This document shows positions 17,857 through 25,578 of a stretch of 37,770 bases of DNA, one piece after another; positions within the stretch are counted from its first letter, which is position 1, and each line of letters starts with the position of its first letter. Source of the DNA: Fischerella muscicola PCC 7414 (lineage in GTDB: Bacteria; Cyanobacteriota; Cyanobacteriia; Cyanobacteriales; Nostocaceae); NCBI RefSeq assembly GCF_000317205.1, contig NZ_AJLK01000165.1, forward strand, positions 1-37,770. Direction: 5' to 3'. The notes beneath the pieces were generated by a model. The model was not told the DNA's origin. It searched no databases and saw nothing but the letters and a program-made list of their open reading frames with translations. A program made the translations under genes and the position numbers.

Positions 17857-17934
17857 TTAAAAATTCTATAGCACTAGCCATTTTTTCCTTTGACTAGAGA
17901 ACAATAATAATAGTTGTCTAGTTAGAAACTAGTT

Positions 17935-18306
17935 ATGACTCGAAATGAGAACTGTAATACTCAGTCGAAAGTCAATCAATCTTCCCATATTGATGCACGA
18001 TATTGGGGCAAAGTAGAAGTCATAGAAAAAGGGAATAACTACAGTATTAATCGTATTGAAATCAAGCCAAAGCACGGCATTAAACCACAAATTCATTATC
18101 ACCGTGGTGAACACTGGGTCATTGTTTCTGGTACAGCAAAAGTTACTTGTGGTCAGGAGGAGAAATTTCTTAATAAAAATCAATCAACTTTTGTTCCTCC
18201 TGCAACACTTCACAAAGTAGAAAATCCAGGATTTATCCCACTAATTATTCTGGAAATTCAGAATGGTGAATACTTAGGTGAAGATGATGTAGAACGCCCA
18301 CTATAA
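17935..18306 (+). CDS. Cupin of the ManC C-terminal (phosphomannose isomerase type II) kind
   Basis: A 123-residue single cupin. The metal-binding motif 1 reads HYHRGEHWVIVSGTAKV (H, H and E ligands) and motif 2 reads FVPPATLHKVENPG. The start (ARYWGKVEVIEKG) and the end (NGEYLGEDDVERP) are typical of the isomerase half of bifunctional mannose-1-phosphate guanylyltransferases. A free-standing copy may isomerise sugar phosphates or assist sugar nucleotide synthesis. No guanylyltransferase gene is next to it. A terminator hairpin follows at 18350. Confidence 0.82.
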   Translation: MTRNENCNTQSKVNQSSHIDARYWGKVEVIEKGNNYSINRIEIKPKHGIKPQIHYHRGEHWVIVSGTAKVTCGQEEKFLNKNQSTFVPPATLHKVENPGFIPLIILEIQNGEYLGEDDVERPL

Positions 18307-18349
18307 ATTTAGTCTAGATAGTAGCACAACTTTATATTTGACAAAAACG

Positions 18350-18374
18350 ATAGGGTGGGCAATATCCACCCTAT
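18350..18374. terminator. Hairpin between convergent genes
   Basis: ATAGGGTGG pairs with CCACCCTAT (9 bp) across a 7-base loop. It lies between the ends of the cupin gene and the convergent gene at 18403, with an A-rich run on its left and AT-rich DNA on its right. Confidence 0.7.
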
Positions 18375-18402
18375 AGGGTATAAATATATATTTTCTTAGG
18401 TG

Positions 18403-18678
18403 TTATTGTGGGGGAACAAGGCTAGCAGTTTTTGTAGCACTGTCCCAAACTATCCAACCAAATTGAGGATCTAAGTTATCGTCAGTATTTGCTACTTTAA
18501 AATACATCTTTTCACCGCCCTTCATTTCAATAGCAAAATCAGCATTTTGAGCGTATACCACCTTAAAACCTCTGTCTCGCAAGCAATACATCGCCCAAGC
18601 TTTTAATGACTGTTTTGCTGGTTCGTGTGGAATTGGAGGTTTTTTGATTGCTTCTTCAATGACTTGGAAAATTTGCAT
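18403..18678 (-). CDS. Hypothetical protein, small soluble
   Basis: A 91-residue protein starting MQIFQVIEEA. An upstream ATG at 18687 would add three residues, but it lies inside a run of ATGACAAAT repeats, so the ATG at 18678 is more likely native. It is predicted to be soluble: an N-terminal helix, then LKAWAMYCLRDRGFKVVYA and a beta-rich end (GEKMYFKVANT, FGWIVWD). The alternation resembles small alpha/beta proteins of the nuclease-like kind, but no catalytic motif was seen. Function unknown. Confidence 0.6.
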   Translation of the reverse strand: MQIFQVIEEAIKKPPIPHEPAKQSLKAWAMYCLRDRGFKVVYAQNADFAIEMKGGEKMYFKVANTDDNLDPQFGWIVWDSATKTASLVPPQ

Positions 18679-18687
18679 ATTTGTCAT

Positions 18688-18895
18688 TTGTCATTTGTCA
18701 TTGGTCATTTGTCACTATATTATTCTCCTCACACTCCACGCCAGTCGCTCTTTGTTGGAAACCAACAAGACCGCGCTGGCTCCCCCACTCCCCACACTCC
18801 TCACACCCTCTTCCTAAATTTTGAATTTTGCTCGGTTGAATTTTGAATTGTTTTCTCCCCATCTCCCCATTGCCCCTAATCCCCACCTCCCTTTC
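18688..18895. repeat. Short tandem repeats plus the inverted 70-base dispersed repeat
   Basis: Positions 18681-18717 are TTTGTCA heptamer repeats. Positions 18724-18799 are the inverted copy of the repeat at 13892-13962, with hairpin TTGTTGGAAACCAACAA. Further on are TTTTGAATTTTG duplications and CCCCATCTCCCCATTGCCCC low-complexity DNA. The glyoxalase-like gene ends right at its edge. Confidence 0.75.
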
Positions 18896-18897
18896 CT

Positions 18898-19359
18898 TCA
18901 AATGGGATCGCAGCGGATTTCAATCATAAAGCCATCGGGGTCATAAAAATAAACACCGCGTCCGGTAGGACGAGTAACTGGCCCGTGTGCGATCGCAATT
19001 CGGTTTTGTCTGAGTACTTCGACAGCACGCTCAAAACTGGGTGGATCTATGTCGAAAGCAAGATGATAAGCTCTGGTAAAAGTGCGTTCTGGATTGGGAT
19101 CTGGTGGTAGTAATTCTGGTTCCCAAAATAAATCTAGGATAGTCCCATCAGGAGTAATAAAGTTAGCTACTTTTCCCTGTACGACTAAATCCTTTAACGT
19201 TTCTGGAACTTCATCACCTGTGAGTTCATGTAAACCCAAAATATTGCCGTAGAAGTGTCGTGAAGCTTGCATATCTTGGACATTCAAAGCTATATGATGT
19301 ACACGACGCAAGTCTCCTGGAGTCAGAACAGAGTTGAGAGAGTGGGGGCTGGATAGCAT
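18898..19359 (-). CDS. VOC-family (glyoxalase/dioxygenase fold) protein
   Basis: A 153-residue protein with two beta-alpha-beta-beta-beta modules. Module one starts RRVHHIALNVQDMQASRHFY, with the metal-ligand histidine at residue 22; module two starts RAYHLAFDI. The ending YFYDPDGFMIEIRCD carries the usual glutamate ligand, so a metal site seems to be kept. VOC proteins include lactoylglutathione lyase, extradiol dioxygenases and resistance proteins; the substrate here cannot be read from sequence. It is divergent from the DUF4385 gene with only 77 bases between the starts. Confidence 0.82.
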   Translation of the reverse strand: MLSSPHSLNSVLTPGDLRRVHHIALNVQDMQASRHFYGNILGLHELTGDEVPETLKDLVVQGKVANFITPDGTILDLFWEPELLPPDPNPERTFTRAYHLAFDIDPPSFERAVEVLRQNRIAIAHGPVTRPTGRGVYFYDPDGFMIEIRCDPI

Positions 19360-19436
19360 AACTTTACTAAAATTTACTTTTGAGGATAGATGGCAAAGAT
19401 TTTTTTAAAGCCTATTTTTAATAGTAAAAACCTATC

Positions 19437-19931
19437 ATGATATTCGATTATTCACTAGATTTTCAAAATATTGATTTTCGACAACATCCTGAATTGTATC
19501 GTATTGGCAAAGGTGAACAGGGTGTGCTTTTGGTAGAACCATATAAATCGGAAATTTTGCCACATTGGCGGTTTAAAACACCAGATATTGCTCGAGAATC
19601 TAGCGAAAAAATCTATGAAATGTTTCTAGCTTATCTTGAGCAAGATGATTTTGTAGGCGCAGATATGGCACGGAAATTTTTACAAATGGGTTACACGCGA
19701 TCGCGTCGTTATGCCAACCACAAAAGTGGCAGAAAATATAAAACCAATCCCCAAAAAGCTGGCTCAGCAGAAGCCCAAAAGCAAGCGAGAAATGATATCT
19801 TACCTTATGAAGTAGACCCAATTAAGGCTGAATCAGCAAAAATCTTTAAACAAAAGTGGATACAAGCTAAAACTAACGAGAAATATCTCCAGCTGTTAGC
19901 CATACATAAACAAATGTACGAACAAAAATAA
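19437..19931 (+). CDS. DUF4385 family protein
   Basis: A 164-residue protein with the family text QHPELYRIGKGEQGVLLVEP, then LPHWRFKTP, the helical stretch IYEMFLAYLEQDDFVGADMA and the basic patch MGYTRSRRYANHKSGRKY. It is found in cyanobacteria and other bacteria; function unknown. The basic RSRRYANHKSGRK segment could contact nucleic acid, but this is a guess. There is no signal peptide. It ends directly before a hairpin terminator. Confidence 0.8.
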   Translation: MIFDYSLDFQNIDFRQHPELYRIGKGEQGVLLVEPYKSEILPHWRFKTPDIARESSEKIYEMFLAYLEQDDFVGADMARKFLQMGYTRSRRYANHKSGRKYKTNPQKAGSAEAQKQARNDILPYEVDPIKAESAKIFKQKWIQAKTNEKYLQLLAIHKQMYEQK

Positions 19932-19932
19932 T

Positions 19933-19964
19933 CCACTGCTAGAACGCAAAGCGTTTAGCGGTGG
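19933..19964. terminator. Hairpin between convergent genes
   Basis: CCACTGCTAGAACGC pairs with GCGTTTAGCGGTGG with a few G-T or mismatched positions around an AAA loop. It lies between the DUF4385 stop and the convergent gene ending at 19972. Part of the sequence (AACGCAAAGCGTTTAGCG) resembles dispersed cyanobacterial repeats. Confidence 0.65.
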
Positions 19965-19971
19965 GAGTGTG

Positions 19972-20493
19972 TCAATCAGAAATTCTCAGCTTCAACGTCA
20001 CCTCACCAGCAGCTGGTTCTGTCCACAATCTTCTTTTGCCGTTTTGATCAGTTGCTATTATACTTCCTTCTATCTTTGATTGCTTATTAATTAAGACCGT
20101 GGCGTAGTATACCGTGTTTTGCACCTTTGTATTGTAAGTAATCTGATTAGGTTGTGTTAAGCGCGCCGCTGGAGTACATGCAGCTAATTCTTTACGGTTT
20201 TTGCTATCGTATATATTCATCAATAATTGCTGTGGCGAAGTATTTCTTGTCCGAAAAACTCTCACAGTTTTGCCATTATTGGTATTAAAAAGTAAGGTTG
20301 TATCACTTTTATCTTGTTTATCGCAACTTGTAACTTTTGTATTGGCTTGTGCTAATAATTCTTTATTTAGCGCTTTTTCCACCTGTTCTTGCGACACAGT
20401 GGATTCAGAGCCAAATTCTGCTTTGGCTGATGTACAAATAGATAAAATTCCTAAAAAAGCAAGAAAAAAGAATATAGATTTTTTTGATAACAT
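19972..20493 (-). CDS. Exported hypothetical protein
   Basis: A 173-residue protein with an N-terminal signal peptide (FFFLAFLGILSICTSAKAEF). The mature chain has two cysteines (VTSCDKQDK and LAACTPAAR) that may form a disulfide. It contains beta-rich segments such as TTLLFNTNNGKTVRVFRT and VYYATVLINKQSKIEGSI, suggesting a small periplasmic beta-sandwich. I do not recognise a named family. The upstream region is a long AT-rich spacer. Confidence 0.6.
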   Translation of the reverse strand: MLSKKSIFFFLAFLGILSICTSAKAEFGSESTVSQEQVEKALNKELLAQANTKVTSCDKQDKSDTTLLFNTNNGKTVRVFRTRNTSPQQLLMNIYDSKNRKELAACTPAARLTQPNQITYNTKVQNTVYYATVLINKQSKIEGSIIATDQNGKRRLWTEPAAGEVTLKLRISD

Positions 20494-20958
20494 GGATAGA
20501 TGTACCGAAAATAGCTAGTATTTTACTATTACATTTATCACAAGTATTCACAACTGAGTACAAAATCAATCTTAAATTTGTAAGCCACGTCAACACTGTC
20601 TAGCTAGTCATCTTTCCATCTCGTTTTATTAGCGGCTTAGCTCCTAGTTGTGACATAAAAATTAATATTATGTATTTTTAGTCACTGCGGATTCTAAATT
20701 TATCTGACAAGTTGGTTATCTTAGAATTAAGTGGGTTAGCGTTAGTCAAAACATGGTCGTAGTGACGATGTTTGGAACCGCCAACTACTTAATATAGAGG
20801 CGAGTTTAGCGATATTTTAGTCAACTTAGAAATCCTTTATTATACAAACTCGTCCCTACCACCAAATCTAATATAAAAGTCTATTGCCACAAGAAACAAA
20901 AAAGAATAAGAAAACTGTCTAAAAACCAAGAGTGAAGAGTCCAAGGGGTTGAAAAAAG
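20494..20958. other. Intergenic region, no gene seen
   Basis: About 465 bases between divergent genes. It is AT-rich and mostly unique. I found no supported small reading frame, no tandem repeat and no long hairpin. It should contain the promoters of the exported protein and the TM2 gene. CCAAGGGG lies 11 bases before the TM2 start and may serve as its ribosome-binding site. Confidence 0.45.
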
Positions 20959-21465
20959 ATGAATGCAGAAAACCATACCAACAAAGATCACCAAGAACGT
21001 CTATTTGTCTCCTACATCTTGAGTGCAGGTTGGTTTTTTGGATTGGGAGGACTACATCGTTTATACAATGGCAAAATCGGGACGGGTTTGTTATGGTTAG
21101 TAACCTATGGTGTTTTTGGCATCGGTCAATTTATAGATTTGTTTTTCATCCCTAACATGGTAGATGAGCATGAACTAAAACTAAAATTAAAAGCAGGTGT
21201 GTCGCCCTTTGGTGTACCTTTGGAACAAGCTGTAGTTGCTTCACAAGTATATCGTCCTACTGGCAATCAACTTATTGTCAAACTGATCGAAACTGCTGAA
21301 AGTCGGGGTGGAATGATCACTGTCACTCAAGGTGTGAAAGCAACTGGAGCCAGCTTTGCAGAAGTAGAAACAGCTTTAAAAGACTTACTGAAATCAGGTT
21401 ATGTAAGGATAGATAACGACCCCATGACTGGAGCTGTTACCTACCATTTCCATGAACTAGGTTAG
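20959..21465 (+). CDS. TM2-domain membrane protein with winged-helix-like C-terminus
   Basis: A 168-residue protein. Residues 12-70 are a TM2 domain: a first helix (VSYILSAGWFFGLGGLHRLY) with the GLHRLYNGK turn, a second helix (GLLWLVTYGVFGIGQFIDLF) and the end FFIPNMV. The tail from about residue 100 (QLIVKLIETAESRGGMITVT, then FAEVETALKDLLKSGYVRID) reads like a winged helix-turn-helix with a basic recognition region. This would place a DNA- or protein-binding module at the membrane. Function unknown. Its stop codon overlaps that of the convergent DUF2996 gene. Confidence 0.78.
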   Translation: MNAENHTNKDHQERLFVSYILSAGWFFGLGGLHRLYNGKIGTGLLWLVTYGVFGIGQFIDLFFIPNMVDEHELKLKLKAGVSPFGVPLEQAVVASQVYRPTGNQLIVKLIETAESRGGMITVTQGVKATGASFAEVETALKDLLKSGYVRIDNDPMTGAVTYHFHELG

Positions 21466-22124
21466 TTTCTCCCCAGCCACTTCTGTCCATTCAATCGCTG
21501 TATCAAACCATACACCAGCAAATCTAGTGTGATTTTGCGTTCATCAATTAAGAATGATTCCAGAGTACTGGGGTGTTTCCCTTCATTGCAGGAAAAAGCT
21601 TTTTTCCCTTGAATATCTTCATCGGGAAAATATAAATTGAAGTGGCGTACACCATCTGCAAAGTTGCCAACTACTTGCCAACACTCACCGAGTTGTTCCA
21701 TCCCTTTGATGGGAACCTGCTGTTTGACAAAATCAATCTGTAAGTCTTTTACCCCTTCTTGGGCTACAGCTTTTTGTAAAGCAGGTAAGTAATATTGTTG
21801 GATAAACTCTGAAAATGGCTTATCTTCAACTGCTGGTGGTTTTTCCTTCTTAGCAGCCTTAGCCGCGGCAGGTTTTTCCCCATCTGCTGCTTTCGCTGCG
21901 GCGGCGGGTTTTTCCCGCTTGGGTGGTGCAGTTGTAGTTTTAGCAGCATTGGGATTTGTTTCTGGATTTGCCGCTTTTGGATCTGGCGCGTTGGAAGTGG
22001 GAATGTCTGTCGCTTCAGGGGAATCGGTGCTGGGAGCGTGTTCTTCTGCGACAGTGGGAGCCTGTTTGTCAACTGTGCTGGGAGCCACCTCTCCCGCTTC
22101 ATTGTGATTGGTTGCTTCTGCCAT
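21462..22124 (-). CDS. DUF2996 family protein with disordered N-terminus
   Basis: A 220-residue protein. The first 100 residues are rich in Ala, Pro, Lys, Thr and Glu and probably disordered. Residues about 103-220 form the cyanobacterial DUF2996 domain (FSEFIQQYYLPALQKAVAQE, CWQVVGNFADG, FNLYFPDEDI, LLVYGLIQRLNGQKWLGRN). Function unknown; the family is confined largely to oxygenic phototrophs as far as I know. The stop (21462-21464) overlaps the TM2 stop (21463-21465) by two bases, so the two mRNAs are complementary at their 3' ends unless both terminate exactly. Confidence 0.8.
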   Translation of the reverse strand: MAEATNHNEAGEVAPSTVDKQAPTVAEEHAPSTDSPEATDIPTSNAPDPKAANPETNPNAAKTTTAPPKREKPAAAAKAADGEKPAAAKAAKKEKPPAVEDKPFSEFIQQYYLPALQKAVAQEGVKDLQIDFVKQQVPIKGMEQLGECWQVVGNFADGVRHFNLYFPDEDIQGKKAFSCNEGKHPSTLESFLIDERKITLDLLVYGLIQRLNGQKWLGRN

Positions 22125-22216
22125 TGCTCAGATCAATCCTTATGTATAGCTTTAGGGGAGCTTTGGGAGCGATCGCTCGCCTGAAATCATTAATCATCTT
22201 CATTTTGACACAGCAC

Positions 22217-22250
22217 AGACAGTGATCAGTTATCAGTGATCAGTTATCAG
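22217..22250. repeat. TATCAGTGATCAG tandem repeat, left of the four-helix pseudogene
   Basis: GTGATCAGTTATCAG units repeated about twice, the same heptamer family as at 2966-2993. A larger array of the same family lies directly to the right of the pseudogene (22693-22742), so the decayed gene is bracketed by repeats. Confidence 0.7.
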
Positions 22251-22327
22251 TAAATCGTTAATAAAATTGTATTTAAAATAACTCAATATTACAATAAGGT
22301 AAATTTTAAGCAAAAATATAGCTATCA

Positions 22328-22693
22328 ATGAATAGTTTGGTATGTGAGAAGGCTTATAAGTTTGCCATCAGGATTGTTAATGCGTATAAATATCTCACTC
22401 AAGAAAAAACTGAGTTCATTTTATCTAAGCAATTAATCAGAAGTGGAACATCAATATAAACAAATATAGCAGAAGCTAATGGAGCCATATGTCCAGCAGA
22501 GTTTTCTGCAAAAATATCTATTGCCTACAAAGAATGCCTTGAAACTAAATATTGGCTTTCGCTCTTGAAAGATACAGGATACTTTCATGAAAAAGCTTTT
22601 AATAGTATCCATAATGATGCAGACGAGATAGGAAGAATCCTTTTCTCTATTCTGCAAAAAACAAGAGTGAAAGACAAAAATCTCAAAAACTAA
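22328..22693 (+). pseudogene. Four-helix-bundle protein gene (23S rRNA IVS / Avd-like) with one in-frame stop
   Basis: A continuous 121-codon frame with a single TAA at codon 44 (22457-22459). The text fits the four-helix-bundle family: KAYKFAIRIVNAYKYL, LSKQLIRSGTSI, stop, then NIAEANGA, FSAKISIAYKECLETKYWL and LLKDTGYF. In this family the stop position is normally glycine in SIGANIAEA. The rest is undamaged, so inactivation looks recent, or a sequencing error or readthrough could explain it. Relatives are encoded in 23S rRNA intervening sequences, as free-standing genes, and as the Avd partner of diversity-generating retroelements. No reverse transcriptase is nearby. Confidence 0.85.
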
Positions 22694-22742
22694 ACAGTTA
22701 TCAGTTAAACCTGATAACTGATAACTGATAACTGATAACTGA
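22693..22742. repeat. GATAACT tandem repeat, right of the four-helix pseudogene
   Basis: CAGTTATCAGTT is followed by four GATAACT heptamers; the two orientations make an inverted repeat around AAACC. It ends a few bases from the stop of the MoaD-like gene and may serve as its 3' hairpin. Confidence 0.75.
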
Positions 22743-22748
22743 TTTTGC

Positions 22749-23024
22749 TCAACCGCCAGCTACAGCAGGAACAATACTGACTTCATCGCCCTCTTTTAAA
22801 GGTGTTTTTACTCCTTCTAAAAACCGGATATCCTCGCTATTGACGTACAAATTCAAAAATCGTCGTGGCTGTCCTCCTTCATCACACAAGCGTGATTTAA
22901 TACCAGGAAAAGCCTGCTCTAGAGATTCAAAAAGTTCTGCAATAGTACTAGCATTGCAATCTATAGTAGCCTGATTATCAGTAAATTTTTGCAGAGCGGT
23001 AGGGACTAAAACTTTTACAGACAT
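22749..23024 (-). CDS. MoaD/ThiS-family sulfur carrier protein
   Basis: A 91-residue ubiquitin-fold protein ending in the diagnostic Gly-Gly (SIVPAVAGG). Motifs include [26 protein letters not shown] and [13 protein letters not shown]. The C-terminal glycine in this family is adenylated and converted to a thiocarboxylate that donates sulfur, for example for molybdopterin, thiamine, cysteine or homocysteine. It lies 161 bases downstream of threonine synthase on the same strand, and the pairing suggests a role beside that PLP enzyme and not in molybdopterin synthesis. No moaE, moeB or thiG gene is in the window. Confidence 0.85.
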   Translation of the reverse strand: MSVKVLVPTALQKFTDNQATIDCNASTIAELFESLEQAFPGIKSRLCDEGGQPRRFLNLYVNSEDIRFLEGVKTPLKEGDEVSIVPAVAGG

Positions 23025-23035
23025 TTTTAACTATT

Positions 23036-23185
23036 AATTGTTGGTTGTTGATTGATGGTTGTTGGTTGTTGGTTGTTGATTGTTGGTTGTTGATTGTACC
23101 AGACGTGCCATGGCACGTCTGTACATTGGTTAGCAGTTAGTGGTTGGTTCCTACTAACCACTAACTATTAACTACTAACCACTAA
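23036..23185. repeat. GGTTGTTGATT tandem repeats, a GACGTGCCATGG palindrome and ACTAACC repeats
   Basis: Positions 23037-23097 are GTTGGTTGTTGATT-type repeats. Positions 23101-23122 hold the palindrome AGACGTGCCATGGCACGTCT, the same family as the cores of the MITE-like elements. Positions 23133-23187 are ACTAACCACTAACTA repeats that run into the thrC stop. All lie between thrC and the MoaD-like gene. Confidence 0.75.
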
Positions 23186-24484
23186 CTAAACAAGAACTTG
23201 CTGCCATTCTAGGCGCTCAAGTGTACGAGAACGCTCAAGAGCTCCCTCAAAACTATCGAGCTTTGCTTCTATTGTCAAAGGTTCACCAATGTAGCCATGT
23301 ACAGCTTCTTGGGTTTTTAAACCATTACCTGTGATATAGACAACGGTGGTTTCATCTGGGTTAATTTTGCCAGCTTCCACCAATTTCTTCAGCACGGCAA
23401 CAGTTGTACCACCAGCGGTTTCGGTAAAAATACCTTCAGTTTCCGCTAGCAACTTGATGCCTTCTATAATCTCAGCATCAGTTACAGATTCAATGCTACC
23501 ACCTGTCTTCTTGGCAATTTCGACAGCGTAAATACCATCTGCTGGATTGCCGATGGCGATCGATTTAGCAATTGTATTTGGTTTCACTGGCTGAATAAAG
23601 TCGCGGTCTTCTTTAAAGGCTTGAGCGATGGGTGAACAGCCTTCTGCTTGAGCGCCACTGAATCTAACTGGTTTACCTTCGACTAAACCAACTTCCACAA
23701 ATTCATTGAAGCCTTTATAGATTTTTGTAAACAGCGAACCTGATGCCAGAGGTGCAACGATATGGTCAGGTAGCTGCCAACCCAGTTGTTCCGCAACTTC
23801 AAAGCCCAAAGTTTTGGAACCTTCTGAGTAGTAAGGACGCAAATTGATATTGACAAAACCCCAACCGTGTGTATTGGCAACTTCCGAACAGAGGCGGTTG
23901 ACTTGGTCATAGTTACCCTTGACAGCCATTAAAGTAGGGCTGTAAATCAGGCTACCCAAGACCTTACCAGCTTCCAGGTCAGCAGGGATGAAGACACAAC
24001 AATCTAAACCAGCATGAGCTGCGATCGCAGCAGTAGAATTAGCCAAGTTACCAGTGCTAGCACAAGAAACAGTCGTGAAACCCAACTCCCGCGCCCGTGT
24101 CAAAGCAACTGATACCACCCTATCTTTGAAGCTGAGGGTAGGCATATTCACAGCATCGTTTTTAATGTAAAGCTTATTCAAGCCTAAGCGACGTGCCAAG
24201 CGCTGGGAACGCACTAAGGGAGTCATACCAGTTCCCACATCAATAGGATTCTCGCTAGCCACAGGCAAAAACTTCCGATAGCGCCACATCGAATTTGGCC
24301 CCGCTTGAATTGATTCGCGGGTGACAGTTTGACGAAGGGTGCTGTAGTCGTAACTTACTTCCAAAGGCCCAAAGCAGAACTCACATACATGGCTGGCTTT
24401 GAGTTCGTATTCTGCACCACATTCTTTACATTTCAAAGCTTTGAAAGCGGTGGTTGCCTTTTGGGTGTCAATTGCCTGAGTCAT
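23186..24484 (-). CDS. thrC: Threonine synthase
   Basis: A 432-residue PLP enzyme of fold type II. The N-terminus has a zinc-ribbon-like pair CKECG and CEFCFG (C19, C22, C34, C37), usual in this threonine synthase branch. The PLP lysine is K120 in LSFKDRV, and ASTGNLANSTAAIAAHAG binds the cofactor phosphate. The C-terminal half (TEGIFTETAGGTTVAVLKKL, VYITGNGLKT) is typical. It converts O-phosphohomoserine to threonine. A MoaD-like carrier gene follows downstream, so an alternative sulfur-using reaction on the same substrate is possible. The ATG at 24484 is well placed. Confidence 0.92.
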   Translation of the reverse strand: MTQAIDTQKATTAFKALKCKECGAEYELKASHVCEFCFGPLEVSYDYSTLRQTVTRESIQAGPNSMWRYRKFLPVASENPIDVGTGMTPLVRSQRLARRLGLNKLYIKNDAVNMPTLSFKDRVVSVALTRARELGFTTVSCASTGNLANSTAAIAAHAGLDCCVFIPADLEAGKVLGSLIYSPTLMAVKGNYDQVNRLCSEVANTHGWGFVNINLRPYYSEGSKTLGFEVAEQLGWQLPDHIVAPLASGSLFTKIYKGFNEFVEVGLVEGKPVRFSGAQAEGCSPIAQAFKEDRDFIQPVKPNTIAKSIAIGNPADGIYAVEIAKKTGGSIESVTDAEIIEGIKLLAETEGIFTETAGGTTVAVLKKLVEAGKINPDETTVVYITGNGLKTQEAVHGYIGEPLTIEAKLDSFEGALERSRTLERLEWQQVLV

Positions 24485-24840
24485 AAACTAGCTTCTCCCT
24501 GGATGTCCCTCAACTGTCGCTTGATGCTATCACGAGTAAAAATACCAGTCAAACATACCCGATAAAATTTGTCGGGTTTAAGAAGCCAATGAAATTGCAT
24601 AAATTGCATATATATATTCAATGCTGTGCATACAATAATCATTGTTTACTGTCTAAATTATGTATATCTACATGGCTAAAAATTACGTAATTTTGTCCAT
24701 ATATTCGAGTAAAACGTATATTTTATAACAGCAATTATAGTTTAAATAAACAAAATTTCATAGTTTTCACTGTTTTCACTAATGGTCTGATATTGTAATA
24801 AATGCTACTTTTTTAGACAGTGACGCCACGTGCTACAACT
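24485..24840. other. thrC upstream region with a small hairpin
   Basis: ACCCGA and TCGGGT (24557-24577) form a hairpin around an A/T loop about 75 bases upstream of thrC, possibly part of its leader. No known riboswitch pattern was recognised. The rest to 24840 is AT-rich and shows duplicated ATAAATTGCATA units near 24597-24609. No supported gene. Confidence 0.45.
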
Positions 24841-25030
24841 GTTGGAACCCCCAAGGGCGCAGTGGTTCCTTTATGCCGGGAAACGAGTCCACCCTCCGGG
24901 TACTCTACCTTGAAGCCGTCCTCCGGGCGTCTACAGCAGTCCCCCTACCCTGACCTTAAGCGTATGAAAGCGTCTACGTGACGGAAATCGCCTTTTTGGG
25001 GGCTGCTTCACCGCAGTGGCTCCCCAATGC
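24841..25030. repeat. Large GC-rich interspersed repeat, copy 1
   Basis: About 190 bases, far richer in GC than the flanks. Modules include TTTATGCCGGGAAACGAGTC, CCTCCGGGTACTCT, CCTTGAAGCC and CCCCCTACCCTGACCTTAAG. Reverse-complement versions of the same modules occur in the same order at 28036-28335. No reading frame is conserved between copies. Many Nostocales genomes carry such composite repeats with GTAGACGC units. Confidence 0.75.
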
Positions 25031-25272
25031 CCAAACTTTATAGTGTAAGCGATGAGTCGGACATGATATTAATGTTATATAAATGGCATACTTCCAAAGT
25101 TATGTATATTTTTTAAAAGTCTTCTTTAAGACGCAGCTATTTTTGATCTTAATTCTGACTTTTGTCTAGCTAATCAAAGAATCAAATAAGCCTAAAGAAA
25201 CTAGTAAGTAATGATGGTTATAAATATTATTGATTTAGTAAATAAAAAACTAAGTCAATAATTTAAACAGTT

Positions 25273-25523
25273 ATGATGTTAAATCCGAAGCGTGAACAAG
25301 TTTCGCGATACCTAACTCAAGCTCTAGCTGAATATGAAGTCATTCCCGCAAATTTTGGTTGGCATATTCACAAAGGAGATAAATATTGTGGACATCTCGA
25401 GTATCAAGAAAAAAAGGATGGCAAGGCAGCGCTTTAAAGCGTCTTCCATCTAAATTAGTAGCAGAACTTAAGAAGTTCACTCAGTTGGGCTTTTCGTATA
25501 CTAACTTTAGTTCCCCTGCTTAG
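25273..25523 (+). pseudogene. Small gene broken by a frameshift, unknown family
   Basis: The first part from ATG 25273 encodes 54 residues (MMLNPKREQVSRYLTQALAE, then FGWHIHKGDKYCGHLEYQEK) and stops at 25435-25437. Protein-like text resumes in another frame from 25437 (KRLPSKLVAELKKFTQLGFS, ending NFSSPA) to a TAG at 25521-25523. Reading across, the sense is about 83 residues, with KKDGKAAL joined to KRLPSKLV. A one-base indel near 25435 would restore it. I do not recognise the family. A sequencing error is possible. Confidence 0.6.
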
Positions 25524-25578
25524 AGGATATCTCTTGAAATTCAATTTTACTCAGAATCGGCGATGTTCACTCTGCCTA

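Noticed and set aside
18724-18810. ACTCCTCACAC, the conserved loop text of the small RNA Yfr1
   Set aside because: It occurs inside low-complexity repeat DNA without the flanking stem-loops of Yfr1.
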